63,852 nt of DNA, taken from positions 1-63,852 of the forward strand of contig JANXTT010000148.1 of the NCBI GenBank assembly GCA_025352225.1, read 5' to 3'. Source of the DNA: Mucilaginibacter sp. GTDB taxonomy: Bacteria; Bacteroidota; Bacteroidia; Sphingobacteriales; Sphingobacteriaceae. How positions within the stretch are numbered: the first letter of the stretch is position 1; every line of letters begins with the position of its first letter. The notes under the pieces are model-generated. The model worked only from the letters and a program-made list of their open reading frames with translations, was not told the origin of the DNA and searched no databases. A program made the translations under genes and the position numbers. This document shows, piece after piece, positions 1-10,665 of this stretch.

Positions 1-172
1 CCTCTGGACTTTTATGGCGAACACGATTCATCATCCCCCTACAATCTGGCTTCGGTTGAAAAAAACCATATCATTAAAATGCTCCATTATACCAAGGGAA
101 ATAAAACCGAAGCAGCACGGTTGCTAGACATTGGATTTAACCACGCTTTACCGTAAAATTGACGAATATTAA
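1..172 (+). pseudogene. C-terminus of sigma-54-dependent response regulator (Fis-type HTH), frameshifted, cut by window edge
   Basis: The reading frame open from base 1 encodes a linker and the first helices of a Fis-type helix-turn-helix (KTEAARLLDIG) and stops at 154-156. An alternative frame downstream encodes the missing recognition helix and natural end (TTLYRKIDEY, stop 170-172). One extra T in the run near 135-138 separates the two. NtrC-family activators end in exactly this helix pair, so as written the protein loses its recognition helix. It sits directly upstream of the kdp operon, whose promoter region has a sigma-54-like element, so it is probably the kdp regulator. A homopolymer sequencing error is as likely as a real mutation. 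Confidence 0.7.
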
Positions 173-213
173 TTGGTTTAAATACAGACGAATATTTCAA
201 CCCAATTACTCCT

Positions 214-254
214 ATATGATAAAAGCCTTCCATTTTGGAAGGCTTTTATCATAT
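214..254. terminator. Perfect 19-bp inverted repeat, terminator
   Basis: Arms 214-232 and 236-254 are perfectly complementary around a 3-nt loop and contain the GAAGGCTTTT-type stem common in Bacteroidota terminators. It separates the regulator gene from the kdp promoter. Confidence 0.8.
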
Positions 255-328
255 ACAGATATTTTCTAATAATTTATTTTTAATATAACTATCTAAAATT
301 CAATAAATTAAAAACAATATTTATTTAT

Positions 329-344
329 TGGCATATACTTGGCA
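329..344 (+). promoter_or_regulatory. Candidate sigma-54 (-24/-12) promoter of the kdp operon
   Basis: The sequence TGGCATATACTTGGCA fits the TGGCACR-N4-TTGCW consensus with the GG and GC dinucleotides correctly spaced; the clearest mismatch is one T in the -12 box. It lies about 25 nt before the first small ORF of the operon. A sigma-54 activator gene lies immediately upstream, which supports the reading. Confidence 0.6.
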
Positions 345-368
345 AAGTGCTCAGAAATTAAATCATTA

Positions 369-460
369 TGGATGCCTTACAAATTATCATTTATGTTGTG
401 TCTTTCATAGCCATATTCTGGCTATTTTTTAAATCAGTTAATTATTTCGAAAACATTTAA
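369..460 (+). CDS. About 30-aa single-TM peptide ahead of kdpF
   Basis: A short frame begins at the ATG at 369 and ends at a TAA just before 461. It encodes a hydrophobic stretch (IIIYVVSFIAIFWLFF) followed by a short polar tail, i.e. one membrane segment. It precedes kdpF by a few bases. The end coordinate is counted by hand and may be off by one. KdpF itself is the next ORF, so this would be an additional small membrane peptide of the operon, or a leader. No family is recognised. Confidence 0.4.
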
Positions 461-464
461 TCCC

Positions 465-542
465 ATGGTAGCACTATTTATTGTGGCAATAGCCGTGTTT
501 ATCTACATGGTTTACGTATTGCTTAAACCCGAACAATTTTAA
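465..542 (+). CDS. kdpF: KdpF small subunit of K+-transporting ATPase
   Basis: This 25-residue peptide is one transmembrane helix followed by LLKPEQF, the typical KdpF ending (leucine-rich helix then a K/R-P-E-x-F tail). KdpF stabilises the KdpABC complex in the inner membrane. It lies 11 nt before kdpA, in the canonical order F-A-B-C. Confidence 0.8.
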   Translation: MVALFIVAIAVFIYMVYVLLKPEQF

Positions 543-553
543 TCATTAAAACT

Positions 554-2269
554 ATGAACACTGAACTATCAGGCGTAATCTTTACTTACTTACTCACATT
601 GGGTATATCCATCCCATTAGGTTTGTATATGGCCCGTGTTTTTAAAGGCGAAAAAAACTGGCTGGATTTTATGGCCCCGTTGGAACGCTTAATTTTCCGC
701 TTTAGCGGAATAGACGCCAAGAGAGAAATGAACTGGAAGCAACATCTATATGCTTTGCTTACCATTAACAGCATCTGGTTAATCTATGCTTTTGTTTGTT
801 TGCTATTCCAGGCGCATTTGCCACTAAACCCAGATGGAAATCCAAATCAATCCCCCGACCTTGCTTTTAACACAGCAATAAGCTTTTTAGTAAACTGTAA
901 CTTGCAGGATTACTCCGGCGAAAGCGGTGCAACGTATTTTACACAGCATTTTGTTTTCATGTTCCTGCATTTTGCATCGGCAGCTACTGGTATTGCTTCG
1001 TTAATTGTCCTTTTTAAAGCCTTGAAAGACAAGGTTACCGATAAACTTGGAAATTTCTGGGATTATTTTGTAAAGTCCATCACCCGCATATTACTACCTT
1101 TTTCATTCATTATTGCTATTATGCTGGCATTTAATGGTATGCCAACCAGTTATAGTGGTAAAGATACCGTTATTGGCATGCAGGGTGATACCGTTCATGT
1201 TTCACGCGGGCCGGTAGCAGCAATGGTGGCTATCAAACACCTGGGAACAAATGGCGGCGGTTGGTTTGGTGCCAATTCTGCCCACCCTTTAGAAAATCCA
1301 AATTACTTAACTAATACCATTGAGCTGGTAGCGCAATTAATTATTCCAATAGGGTTGGTATTTACACTAGGTTTTTACCTGAACAAGAAAAAATTCGCCT
1401 ACGTTATATTCGGTGTCATGACGCTGGGTATGTTGCTCTTGATGATACCTACCATAAATGCTGAACTAAATGGCAATCCTATACTCACAAAAATGGGTAT
1501 TAGTCAGCCAACTGGTGCAATGGAAGGTAAGGAAGTCCGTTTCGGACCATTAAACACGGCGTATTGGAGCGTAATGACAACAATTACCTCAACAGGCTCT
1601 GTAAACTCCATGCATGACAGTGCTATGCCCGTATCTGGTTTTATGATGATGATGGGCATGATGATCAACTGTTTTTATGGCGGTTGCGGTGTAGGCTTTC
1701 TAAATTTTTATATTTTCATTATCATAGCCGTATTTATATCGGGTTTGATGGTTGGCCGAACACCCGAATTTTTTGGACGAAAAATTGAGGCTAGGGAAAT
1801 GAAGATCGCATCACTAATTGCGCTGCTTCATCCTTTTATCATCTTGGTAGGTACAGCATTGTCGTCTTATATATTGGTAAATTATGCTAATGCTAATTGG
1901 GTTGTTAAACCGTCTGCATGGTTGGGTAATCCCGGGTATCATGGTTTTTCAGAGATGTTGTATCAGTATGCTTCGGCAGCTGCCAACAATGGTTCTGGTT
2001 TTGCCGGTTTAACCGCCAATAATATTTTTTGGAACGTAAGTACAGGTTTTGTAATGATACTTGGCCGCTTTTTACCAATAATTGGCCCCTTAGCCATAGC
2101 GGGAATATTAGCCCGCAAAAAGTTTGTGCCCGAATCAGCTGGAACATTAAAAAGCGATAGTGTAACATTTGGCATTATGATTTTTGCGGTGATTGCCATT
2201 ATTGCTGCTTTATCTTTCTTTCCTGCTTTGGCATTGGGCCCAATAGCCGAACATTTTTCAATAAAATAA
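554..2269 (+). CDS. kdpA: KdpA, potassium-binding and channel-like subunit of K+-ATPase
   Basis: KdpA forms the K+ pathway of the high-affinity KdpFABC pump in the inner membrane. The 571-residue protein has about ten hydrophobic segments and the repeated selectivity-loop motifs of the superfamily of K+ transporters, including [13 protein letters not shown] near residue 230 and a Met-rich MMMMGMM loop before YGGCGVG. Its length matches the family. It is the third gene of the kdp run, 11 nt after kdpF and 13 nt before kdpB. Expression is probably induced by low K+ through the linked sensor genes, inferred from the family. Confidence 0.96.
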   Translation: MNTELSGVIFTYLLTLGISIPLGLYMARVFKGEKNWLDFMAPLERLIFRFSGIDAKREMNWKQHLYALLTINSIWLIYAFVCLLFQAHLPLNPDGNPNQSPDLAFNTAISFLVNCNLQDYSGESGATYFTQHFVFMFLHFASAATGIASLIVLFKALKDKVTDKLGNFWDYFVKSITRILLPFSFIIAIMLAFNGMPTSYSGKDTVIGMQGDTVHVSRGPVAAMVAIKHLGTNGGGWFGANSAHPLENPNYLTNTIELVAQLIIPIGLVFTLGFYLNKKKFAYVIFGVMTLGMLLLMIPTINAELNGNPILTKMGISQPTGAMEGKEVRFGPLNTAYWSVMTTITSTGSVNSMHDSAMPVSGFMMMMGMMINCFYGGCGVGFLNFYIFIIIAVFISGLMVGRTPEFFGRKIEAREMKIASLIALLHPFIILVGTALSSYILVNYANANWVVKPSAWLGNPGYHGFSEMLYQYASAAANNGSGFAGLTANNIFWNVSTGFVMILGRFLPIIGPLAIAGILARKKFVPESAGTLKSDSVTFGIMIFAVIAIIAALSFFPALALGPIAEHFSIK

Positions 2270-2282
2270 TTTTCAAAACAAA

Positions 2283-4313
2283 ATGAAAACTAATCAAAAT
2301 ACATTGTTTCAGGGCGACCAAATGAGGGATGCATTTAAGCAATCTTTTATTAAACTTGACCCACGGATACTGGTGCGTAACCCTGTAATGTTTACAGTAG
2401 AAATAGGCACTGTTGTAATGCTTATTGTAACTGCCTTTTCATTCGCTAACAAAGGCCAGGGTAGCTTTGGATATAATTTCACCATATTTTTGGTGCTTTT
2501 TTTAACTGTACTATTTGCCAACTTTGCCGAAGCCATTGCAGAAGCCCGCGGGAAAGCCCAGGCCGAAAGTTTACGCAAAACCAGAGAAGAAACACCTGCG
2601 CGTTTGCTGGTAGATGGTAAAGAAGTACAAGTACAATCGTCCCAACTTAAAAAAGGAGATATATTTTTATGCGAAACCGGCGACAATATCCCTACAGATG
2701 GCGAGATTATTGAAGGTATAGCAACCATTGATGAATCGGCTATAACAGGTGAATCTGCGCCGGTGATACGCGAATCGGGCGGTGATAAATCATCGGTAAC
2801 AGGCGGTACAAAGGTATTGTCAGACAGGATAAAAGTATTGGTTACTACACAACCCGGCGAAAGCTTCCTTGATAAAATGATCGCCTTGGTTGAAGGTGCA
2901 TCACGACAAAAAACACCTAACGAAATCGCTTTAACTATCTTGCTTGCAGGTTTCACCTTAATATTTGTGATAGTTTGTATCACTTTAAAGCCTTTTGGGG
3001 ATTATTCTAATACCCCTATTACTATAGCGGCGTTCATATCGCTATTTGTTTGTTTGATACCCACAACTATCGGTGGCCTTTTATCGGCCATCGGTATTGC
3101 GGGAATGGACAGGGCATTGCGCGCCAATGTGATAACTAAATCTGGTAAAGCGGTAGAAACAGCCGGCGATTTGGACACCCTGCTTTTAGACAAAACCGGA
3201 ACTATTACCATTGGTAACCGTAAGGCAACTAACTTTTATGCCGCAAATGGAATTAATGAAAACGAATTTGTAAAAGCTTGTGTTTTAAGCTCTCTGGCTG
3301 ATGAAACGCCCGAAGGTAAATCAATTGTAGAACTGGCTGAGCAGAATAAAAACATGCTGTCAACCAAAGCACCTAAAGATTCTGTCTTTATCAAATTTAC
3401 TGCCGAAACCCGGTCAAGTGGCCTAGATACCCCCGATGGTTTGCGTATCCGCAAAGGCGCTTTTGATTCTATACGTAACATCGCCAAAAATGCGGGTAAT
3501 CCATTTCCTGCCGAAACGGAAGCGCAGGTTCGTGTCATATCATCTAATGGCGGTACACCTCTTGTTGTATCACAAAACGAAAAAATACTTGGAGTGATTG
3601 AGCTACAGGATATTATTAAACCCGGTATTGCCGAACGTTTTGAACGCTTGCGAAAAATGGGTGTTAAAACCGTTATGGTTACGGGAGATAATCCACTTAC
3701 TGCCAAGTTTATAGCAGAAAAAGCAGGGGTAGATGATTTTATTGCCGAAGCTAAACCTGAAGATAAAATGAACTATATTAAAAAAGAGCAACAAGGCGGG
3801 AAGCTAGTAGCCATGATGGGTGACGGTACCAATGATGCCCCCGCATTGGCTCAGGCTGATGTTGGCGTAGCTATGAATAGTGGCACACAAGCTGCAAAAG
3901 AGGCCGGCAATATGGTTGACTTAGACAATGACCCTACTAAACTTATTGAAATAGTTGAAATTGGTAAACAATTATTAATGACCCGTGGAACGTTAACCAC
4001 GTTCTCAATAGCGAATGATGTTGCAAAGTATTTTGCTATTGTACCTGCATTGTTTATGGTTTCGATACCATCGTTAAGGGCCTTAAACATTATGGATCTG
4101 CATAGCCCGCAATCAGCTATATTATCAGCAGTAATCTTTAATGCGCTAATTATACCTATGCTGATACCATTGGCGTTGAAAGGCGTGGAATATAAACCTA
4201 TTGGTGCCAGTGCTTTATTACGAAGAAACCTGCTGATATATGGTTTGGGGGGTATTATTATTCCATTTATTGGCATTAAACTGATTGATATATTGGTTGG
4301 TGCATTTATTTAA
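2283..4313 (+). CDS. kdpB: KdpB, P-type ATPase subunit of K+ pump
   Basis: KdpB hydrolyses ATP to drive K+ uptake through KdpA. The 676-residue protein shows the P-type ATPase signatures in order: TGES (about 155-158, actuator domain), CLIPTTIGG in TM4 (about 258-265), the phosphorylated aspartate in DKTGT (D303), and the hinge [10 protein letters not shown] and [12 protein letters not shown] in the P domain. The length is normal for KdpB. It is followed after 19 nt by kdpC. Large antisense frames here are shadows of this gene. Confidence 0.97.
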   Translation: MKTNQNTLFQGDQMRDAFKQSFIKLDPRILVRNPVMFTVEIGTVVMLIVTAFSFANKGQGSFGYNFTIFLVLFLTVLFANFAEAIAEARGKAQAESLRKTREETPARLLVDGKEVQVQSSQLKKGDIFLCETGDNIPTDGEIIEGIATIDESAITGESAPVIRESGGDKSSVTGGTKVLSDRIKVLVTTQPGESFLDKMIALVEGASRQKTPNEIALTILLAGFTLIFVIVCITLKPFGDYSNTPITIAAFISLFVCLIPTTIGGLLSAIGIAGMDRALRANVITKSGKAVETAGDLDTLLLDKTGTITIGNRKATNFYAANGINENEFVKACVLSSLADETPEGKSIVELAEQNKNMLSTKAPKDSVFIKFTAETRSSGLDTPDGLRIRKGAFDSIRNIAKNAGNPFPAETEAQVRVISSNGGTPLVVSQNEKILGVIELQDIIKPGIAERFERLRKMGVKTVMVTGDNPLTAKFIAEKAGVDDFIAEAKPEDKMNYIKKEQQGGKLVAMMGDGTNDAPALAQADVGVAMNSGTQAAKEAGNMVDLDNDPTKLIEIVEIGKQLLMTRGTLTTFSIANDVAKYFAIVPALFMVSIPSLRALNIMDLHSPQSAILSAVIFNALIIPMLIPLALKGVEYKPIGASALLRRNLLIYGLGGIIIPFIGIKLIDILVGAFI

Positions 4314-4332
4314 TTCTATTAAAATTAAAATC

Positions 4333-4896
4333 ATGAAAACTTATTTAATGCCAGCACTAAAATTAACCCTGATACTTATAGTAATATTAGCGGGTATGTA
4401 CCCGCTGGCTATAGCGGGGATAGGTACCTTTACAAAAGGTAATGGAAATGGAGAAACTGTTCAATTTAAAGGCCGCACTGTTGGATATGCTAACATAGGC
4501 CAAAAGTTCACTAAAGACGAATACTTTTGGTCGCGCCCGTCAGCTGTTGATTATAAAGCCGATGCTTCGGGAGGCTCAAATAAAGCGCCTGCCAACCCTG
4601 ATTATATAAAAGATGTAGAGGCCCGTATTCAAAATTTCTTAAAACATAACCCTAATATAACACGTGCGCAGATCCCGGCAGAACTTGTTACAGCTTCGGG
4701 TAGTGGTTTAGACCCTGATTTGTCGCCAGACGGTGCTAAAATACAGGCTGCCCGGATCGCTAACAGACGCGGACTTATTGAAAAGGATGTTTTACTCCTG
4801 ATTGATAAAAATACCGAACAACCTTTATGGGGAATGTTTGGCCCTGCCAAGGTGAACGTGTTAAAGTTAAACGTAGCTTTGGATGAGCTTAAATAA
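4333..4896 (+). CDS. kdpC: KdpC, K+-ATPase accessory subunit
   Basis: KdpC is the single-pass periplasmic subunit of KdpFABC. The 187-residue reading from the ATG at 4333 begins with a charged start and one hydrophobic helix, which is the family architecture; the upstream in-frame start at 4285 would overlap kdpB and add an atypical leader. Family motifs are visible: YFWSRPSA, GSGLDPDLSPDGA and a C-terminal LNVALDEL. It is followed by the split kdpD genes after 17 nt. Confidence 0.95.
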   Translation: MKTYLMPALKLTLILIVILAGMYPLAIAGIGTFTKGNGNGETVQFKGRTVGYANIGQKFTKDEYFWSRPSAVDYKADASGGSNKAPANPDYIKDVEARIQNFLKHNPNITRAQIPAELVTASGSGLDPDLSPDGAKIQAARIANRRGLIEKDVLLLIDKNTEQPLWGMFGPAKVNVLKLNVALDELK

Positions 4897-4913
4897 CCTA
4901 TTATTAATAATTA

Positions 4914-6041
4914 ATGCCATCAGAAAAAGAACAATCGGTTGAACATTTTCTCGAACTAATTAAACGTTCGCGGAGGGGTAAGTTTAAAATCTACATCGGC
5001 ATGAGTGCCGGTGTAGGTAAAACCTACCGTATGCTGCAGGAAGCGCATACGTTACTGCGCAATGGTATCAATGTAAAAATTGGTTATGTAGAAACACATC
5101 AGCGTAAAGAAACCGATTTACAACTGGAAGGGCTACCAGTTATACCACGGCGTAAGCTTTTTTATAAGGGTAAAGAACTGGAGGAAATGGATGTAAAAGG
5201 CATCATTAACATTGGCCCCGAAGTGGTAATTGTTGATGAACTGGCACATACTAACATTGAGGGCAGCCCGAACGAAAAGCGTTGGCAGGATGTGGTAGAA
5301 ATTTTAAATGCCGGTATTAACGTGATCAGTGCTGTAAACATACAACATATTGAGAGCCTTAACGAAGAGGTGGAAAAGATTACAGGCGCAGCAATAAACG
5401 AGCGAGTTCCCGATCAGGTGTTAATGCTGGCAGACGAAGTGGTGAATATTGATCTTACTGCTGATGAGTTAATTGACCGTTTAAAAGAAGGAAAAATATA
5501 TGATGAAAAGAAAATTCCCATCGCATTAAAAAACTTTTTCCAATACGAACGCATATTACAGTTACGTGAACTAGCACTGAAAGAGGTAGCCCATCAGGTG
5601 GAACGTAAAATAGATATCGAGATACCTAAAACTATTAAGCTCCGGCCTGAGCTGTTTTTGGCCTGTATTAGTACCAATGATGTATCAGCAAAAAATATAA
5701 TCCGTAAAACGGCACGGCTTTCATCTTATTATCGGTCAAAATGGTATGTTTTATATGTACAAACATCTAACGAAAGTAGCGACACCATTAATTTAGCTTC
5801 GCAAAGGCACCTGATTAATAATTTCAAATTGGCAGTTCAATTAGGTGCGGAAATCATCAAAGTAAAAAATGATAAAATAGCGAAAACTATTTGGGAAACA
5901 GCGGAAAAACATAATGTTACTACGATATGCATTGGTAAACCACATTTTAAATTTTACCAGTTAATAATGAAAACTGCTTTATTTACACAGTTACTAAATA
6001 AAATGTCAAAAACAGATATTGATCTGGTAATATTTTCATAA
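4914..6041 (+). CDS. KdpD-type N-terminal sensor protein with USP domain, no kinase domain
   Basis: The 375-residue protein corresponds to the cytoplasmic N-terminal part of KdpD. Residues about 25-230 form the KdpD domain with a Walker-A-like GMSAGVGKTY and the DELAHTN motif. Residues about 250-375 resemble the universal stress protein domain that follows in KdpD (CIGKPH...). The transmembrane and histidine-kinase parts of full KdpD (about 900 aa) are absent; a separate kinase gene starts 3 nt downstream. The two products probably act together to sense K+ state, which is inference from order and spacing. Confidence 0.88.
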   Translation: MPSEKEQSVEHFLELIKRSRRGKFKIYIGMSAGVGKTYRMLQEAHTLLRNGINVKIGYVETHQRKETDLQLEGLPVIPRRKLFYKGKELEEMDVKGIINIGPEVVIVDELAHTNIEGSPNEKRWQDVVEILNAGINVISAVNIQHIESLNEEVEKITGAAINERVPDQVLMLADEVVNIDLTADELIDRLKEGKIYDEKKIPIALKNFFQYERILQLRELALKEVAHQVERKIDIEIPKTIKLRPELFLACISTNDVSAKNIIRKTARLSSYYRSKWYVLYVQTSNESSDTINLASQRHLINNFKLAVQLGAEIIKVKNDKIAKTIWETAEKHNVTTICIGKPHFKFYQLIMKTALFTQLLNKMSKTDIDLVIFS

Positions 6042-6043
6042 TC

Positions 6044-7747
6044 ATGAGCATAAAAAATAAACTTCGTGCAGGCTTCGGCTTTCTGTTTCTCATAGCATTA
6101 GTATGCTGTGGACTATCCATTTATTTTTTAAATGAGCTTTCGTCAGACGCGAGCGTGATACTTAAGGATAATTACGAATCTGTAGAATTTGCCCGAAATA
6201 TCAATGCCGCTTTAGATCAAAATCAATCGGTCTTGAATAAATCTCAGCTTAATATTATTGAAACTAATTTGTACAAACAGGAAAGGAATGTAACTGAGCC
6301 GGGAGAGCAACAACTAACCGACTCTTTAAGGTCAAAATATGAACAGCTAAAAAAAGCTGGTATCGATAAACAAGCAGATCTGCGTATCAAGCTCCGAAAT
6401 ATAAATTATGGAATTATGCAAGTTAATATGGCTGCTATTGAACATAAAAATGCTATTGCAAAAGACACCGCGAGCCGTGGAACTTTATTTGTAGCGCTCA
6501 TTGGCACTTTTTGTTTTTTAGTTGCTTTTAGTTTTGTAGTAAACTTCCCTGGGTATATTGCCAACCCACTTAAAGAACTTACCGGGCATATTAAAGAAAT
6601 AAGTAATAAAAATTATCATCAACAAATAGATTTCGGGGCAAATGATGAGTTTGGTGAACTTGGACAAGCATTTAATACGATGACCCGCAAACTGGATGAA
6701 TTTGAGAATAGCAACTTGTCCAATATATTATTTGAGAAAAAAAGAATAGAAACGATAATTAACTCCATGCACGATGCTATTATAGGATTGGACGAGAAAT
6801 CTACTATCATATTTGCTAATCAGGTTGCTTGTAGCTTGTTGGGTATGCCAGAAGAAAAGCTGATAGGCAATAATGCACCCGAGGTAGCGCTAGAGAATGA
6901 CCTATTACGTAATTTATTAGTAAATGACCAACTTAAAATGAAGATTTATGCAGATAACAGGGAAAGCTTCTATACCAAAGAGATATTGCCTGTTAGCAGT
7001 GATGATAAAGTGATTGGTAAAGTAATTATCTTAAAAAACATTACTGAATACCAACAGTTGGACGAAGCTAAAACCAATTTTATAGCCACCATATCGCATG
7101 AGTTAAAAACTCCTATATCCTCTATTAAAATGAGTTTAAAACTATTGGATGATGTTCGGGTAGGCGAAGTGAATATAGAACAAAAACAGTTGATAGCCAA
7201 TATAGATGAGGATACACGCAGGCTGATGCATATTACAACAGAACTATTGGATATGGCCCAGGTAGAAACCGGGAAGATCAAACTGAATTTCGGCAGTACA
7301 CACCCTAAAAATATAGTGGATTATGCGGTGAAAGCGGTGAAATTTATTGCTGACCAAAGTCATATCGTTATAAAAATAAAATGTGATGATAGCCTTCCGT
7401 ATGTAAGAGCCGATTTAGACAAAACAACATGGGTACTAATTAATTTATTATCAAATGCTATAAAATATAGCCGCCCGAACACTACGGTTGAGTTGAATGT
7501 AAAACAACATAAAGCAGGCACAATAGAATTTGTTGTACAAGATCATGGCCAGGGCATAGAAGACAAGTATTTATTGAGGATATTTGAACGCTATTTTAAG
7601 GTTCCCGGCACATCTTTAGAACAAAGCGGAACAGGTTTAGGCCTGGCCATAGCAAAAGATTTTATCGAAGCACAGTCCGGAATGATCGGCGTTAATAGTG
7701 AAATAGGCGTAGGAAGTAAGTTTTATTTCATTTTACCGATGGGTTAG
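6044..7747 (+). CDS. Sensor histidine kinase (HAMP-PAS-HisKA-HATPase) of the kdp operon
   Basis: The 567-residue membrane kinase has TM segments at about 8-29 and 147-168 flanking a periplasmic sensor region, a HAMP-like linker (about 170-225), a PAS domain (about 230-335), HisKA with phospho-acceptor His352 in ISHELKTP, and a HATPase_c domain with N box (INLLSNAIKYS), G1 box and GTGLGLAI G2 box. It is the last kdp gene, 3 nt after the KdpD-like gene, and is followed by a strong terminator. Its partner regulator is probably the sigma-54 activator at the window start. Confidence 0.93.
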   Translation: MSIKNKLRAGFGFLFLIALVCCGLSIYFLNELSSDASVILKDNYESVEFARNINAALDQNQSVLNKSQLNIIETNLYKQERNVTEPGEQQLTDSLRSKYEQLKKAGIDKQADLRIKLRNINYGIMQVNMAAIEHKNAIAKDTASRGTLFVALIGTFCFLVAFSFVVNFPGYIANPLKELTGHIKEISNKNYHQQIDFGANDEFGELGQAFNTMTRKLDEFENSNLSNILFEKKRIETIINSMHDAIIGLDEKSTIIFANQVACSLLGMPEEKLIGNNAPEVALENDLLRNLLVNDQLKMKIYADNRESFYTKEILPVSSDDKVIGKVIILKNITEYQQLDEAKTNFIATISHELKTPISSIKMSLKLLDDVRVGEVNIEQKQLIANIDEDTRRLMHITTELLDMAQVETGKIKLNFGSTHPKNIVDYAVKAVKFIADQSHIVIKIKCDDSLPYVRADLDKTTWVLINLLSNAIKYSRPNTTVELNVKQHKAGTIEFVVQDHGQGIEDKYLLRIFERYFKVPGTSLEQSGTGLGLAIAKDFIEAQSGMIGVNSEIGVGSKFYFILPMG

Positions 7748-7786
7748 GGATTGCTGAATTATTAGATCCAATTCCGCTAAGGTCGT

Positions 7787-7825
7787 AAATGAGGCCAGAT
7801 TATCCAATTTGGCCTCATTTTTAAT
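7787..7825 (+). terminator. Terminator of the kdp operon
   Basis: Arms AAATGAGGCCA (7787-7797) and TGGCCTCATTT (7810-7820) are perfectly complementary and are followed by a T-rich tail. It lies about 40 nt after the kinase stop codon. Confidence 0.8.
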
Positions 7826-8040
7826 AATAGTTTGAGTTCTGCATGGCTAAAAAAACTCTTTTGGATCAATCAACCGTATACAGATTTCTAAAGAGGAAAT
7901 TCGTTTTTTTATAATTTTGCTTTCACAAAAAAAAGAAATTGAAATCAATTTCAATTTATCCATTATATCTCCTTGTAAAACAGTTTATTACAAAGGCTTT
8001 ACCAACGTCACTAATTTAATACTGGGCAATGGTCTGTTTT

Positions 8041-8102
8041 CTTTTTTCAACCAACAACCAATAATAAAAGCAAGGCCGATATATAAGTAAATGTGTTTTC
8101 AT
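8041..8102 (-). pseudogene. Remnant of a second lipoprotein start, tandem copy of 8888-8950
   Basis: About 60 bases match, with scattered changes, the start of the lipoprotein gene at 8946. Read on the minus strand from an ATG at 8102 it begins MKTHLLI, versus MRTYLLI in the other copy, but small indels break the signal peptide and lipobox. It looks like the leftover start of a tandem paralogue. The rest of 7826-8040 shows nothing recognisable. Confidence 0.45.
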
Positions 8103-8126
8103 ATTTGAACTAACTTGGGAGATGTT

Positions 8127-8946
8127 TTATCTAGAGATATAAGTGTAGGTACTGGTGTGTGTACGTGTATCAATAACTTTATTATTATAAGTAAACGTTT
8201 AACTTCAGTTGAAGTAACGGGCATGTCGTCGCTGTTATAGGTATAGCTGATAACCGTATCGTTCGAATGTGGTGTAAAAGAACCTGTATAACTAGCATTC
8301 ATGTGTATAACATTGTTGGTCGGCTTATCTAACATCACGATCGGATCGTTATTGTTATTAAATATACCTTTGTGTTGGTCATAATTATATACAAAAGTGT
8401 AGATATCACCCCCAACGTGTATCTCATTATTTAAAAGATTCCCTTTATCGTCATAAGTAAGCAATGAATAATCCCCTCCGACGCCTACATAATTTATTCT
8501 GGAAACTCGTTGCTTCGCATTCAAAATATATTCGTCAAAATATTTAATTTGCACAGCAGTAAGATACTCTTGAACAATAATGCTACCCGGCTTAGAGGTG
8601 CGATCAAACAGTATTCTATTATTAAAACCAGGATCTGCGGTTACTACTGGAGCAGCACTCGTTGGCAAAGAATAATAAGCTGTTTTTATAAGTTTGTCAT
8701 TATTATCATAAACATATTTATGAAACGTTTTTTTCACACCGTTAGATCCGAGATCAAACGGTTTTTATCATCGTACTTAAATACCGTCACATCCGTAGTA
8801 GTACCATTAAAACCACTGATTTGACTTACCAACTTTACGATCGGCTTAACTACTGGCTTAACCTCAGGCAATACATCTTCTTTCTTTTTGCAACCAACAA
8901 CTATTATCAAAAGCAGGGATGATAATATAAGTAAATATGTTCTCAT
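8127..8946 (-). pseudogene. YD-repeat-like lipoprotein gene broken by two frameshifts
   Basis: The first part (8946-8734) starts with a lipoprotein signal peptide whose lipobox is VVGC followed by Lys residues. It runs into YDDKNRLISD and stops at a TGA overlapping the next frame by 4 nt. The second part (8737-about 8190) continues the same kind of sequence (KYVYDNNDKLIKTAYYS). After TEVK the annotated frame turns into an Ile-rich tail, whereas another frame carries TFTYNNKVIDTRT and stops at 8127-8129. The YD/YN-rich pattern resembles secreted Bacteroidota RHS-like lipoproteins. Either the gene is decayed or homopolymer errors (an A7 run at the first break) split it. Function unknown. Confidence 0.6.
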
Positions 8947-8994
8947 ATTCCCAAATATACAACAATATATATCAATTTAGTTGAAAATATAGCC

Positions 8995-10542
<1,548 letters not shown>

Positions 10543-10665
10543 TTAGTTTATTATTACATTGGCTCAACCATTTTATGGTTATTAACAGATTAGATGGTAT
10601 AAAGTAACCTTGTACCAACACTAATCATTTAATATTAAACCTTTTTATTCACAATATATATTAAG

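Noticed and set aside
2309..2983. Long antisense ORF across kdpB
   Set aside because: No family, no promoter, and kdpB is intact on the other strand.
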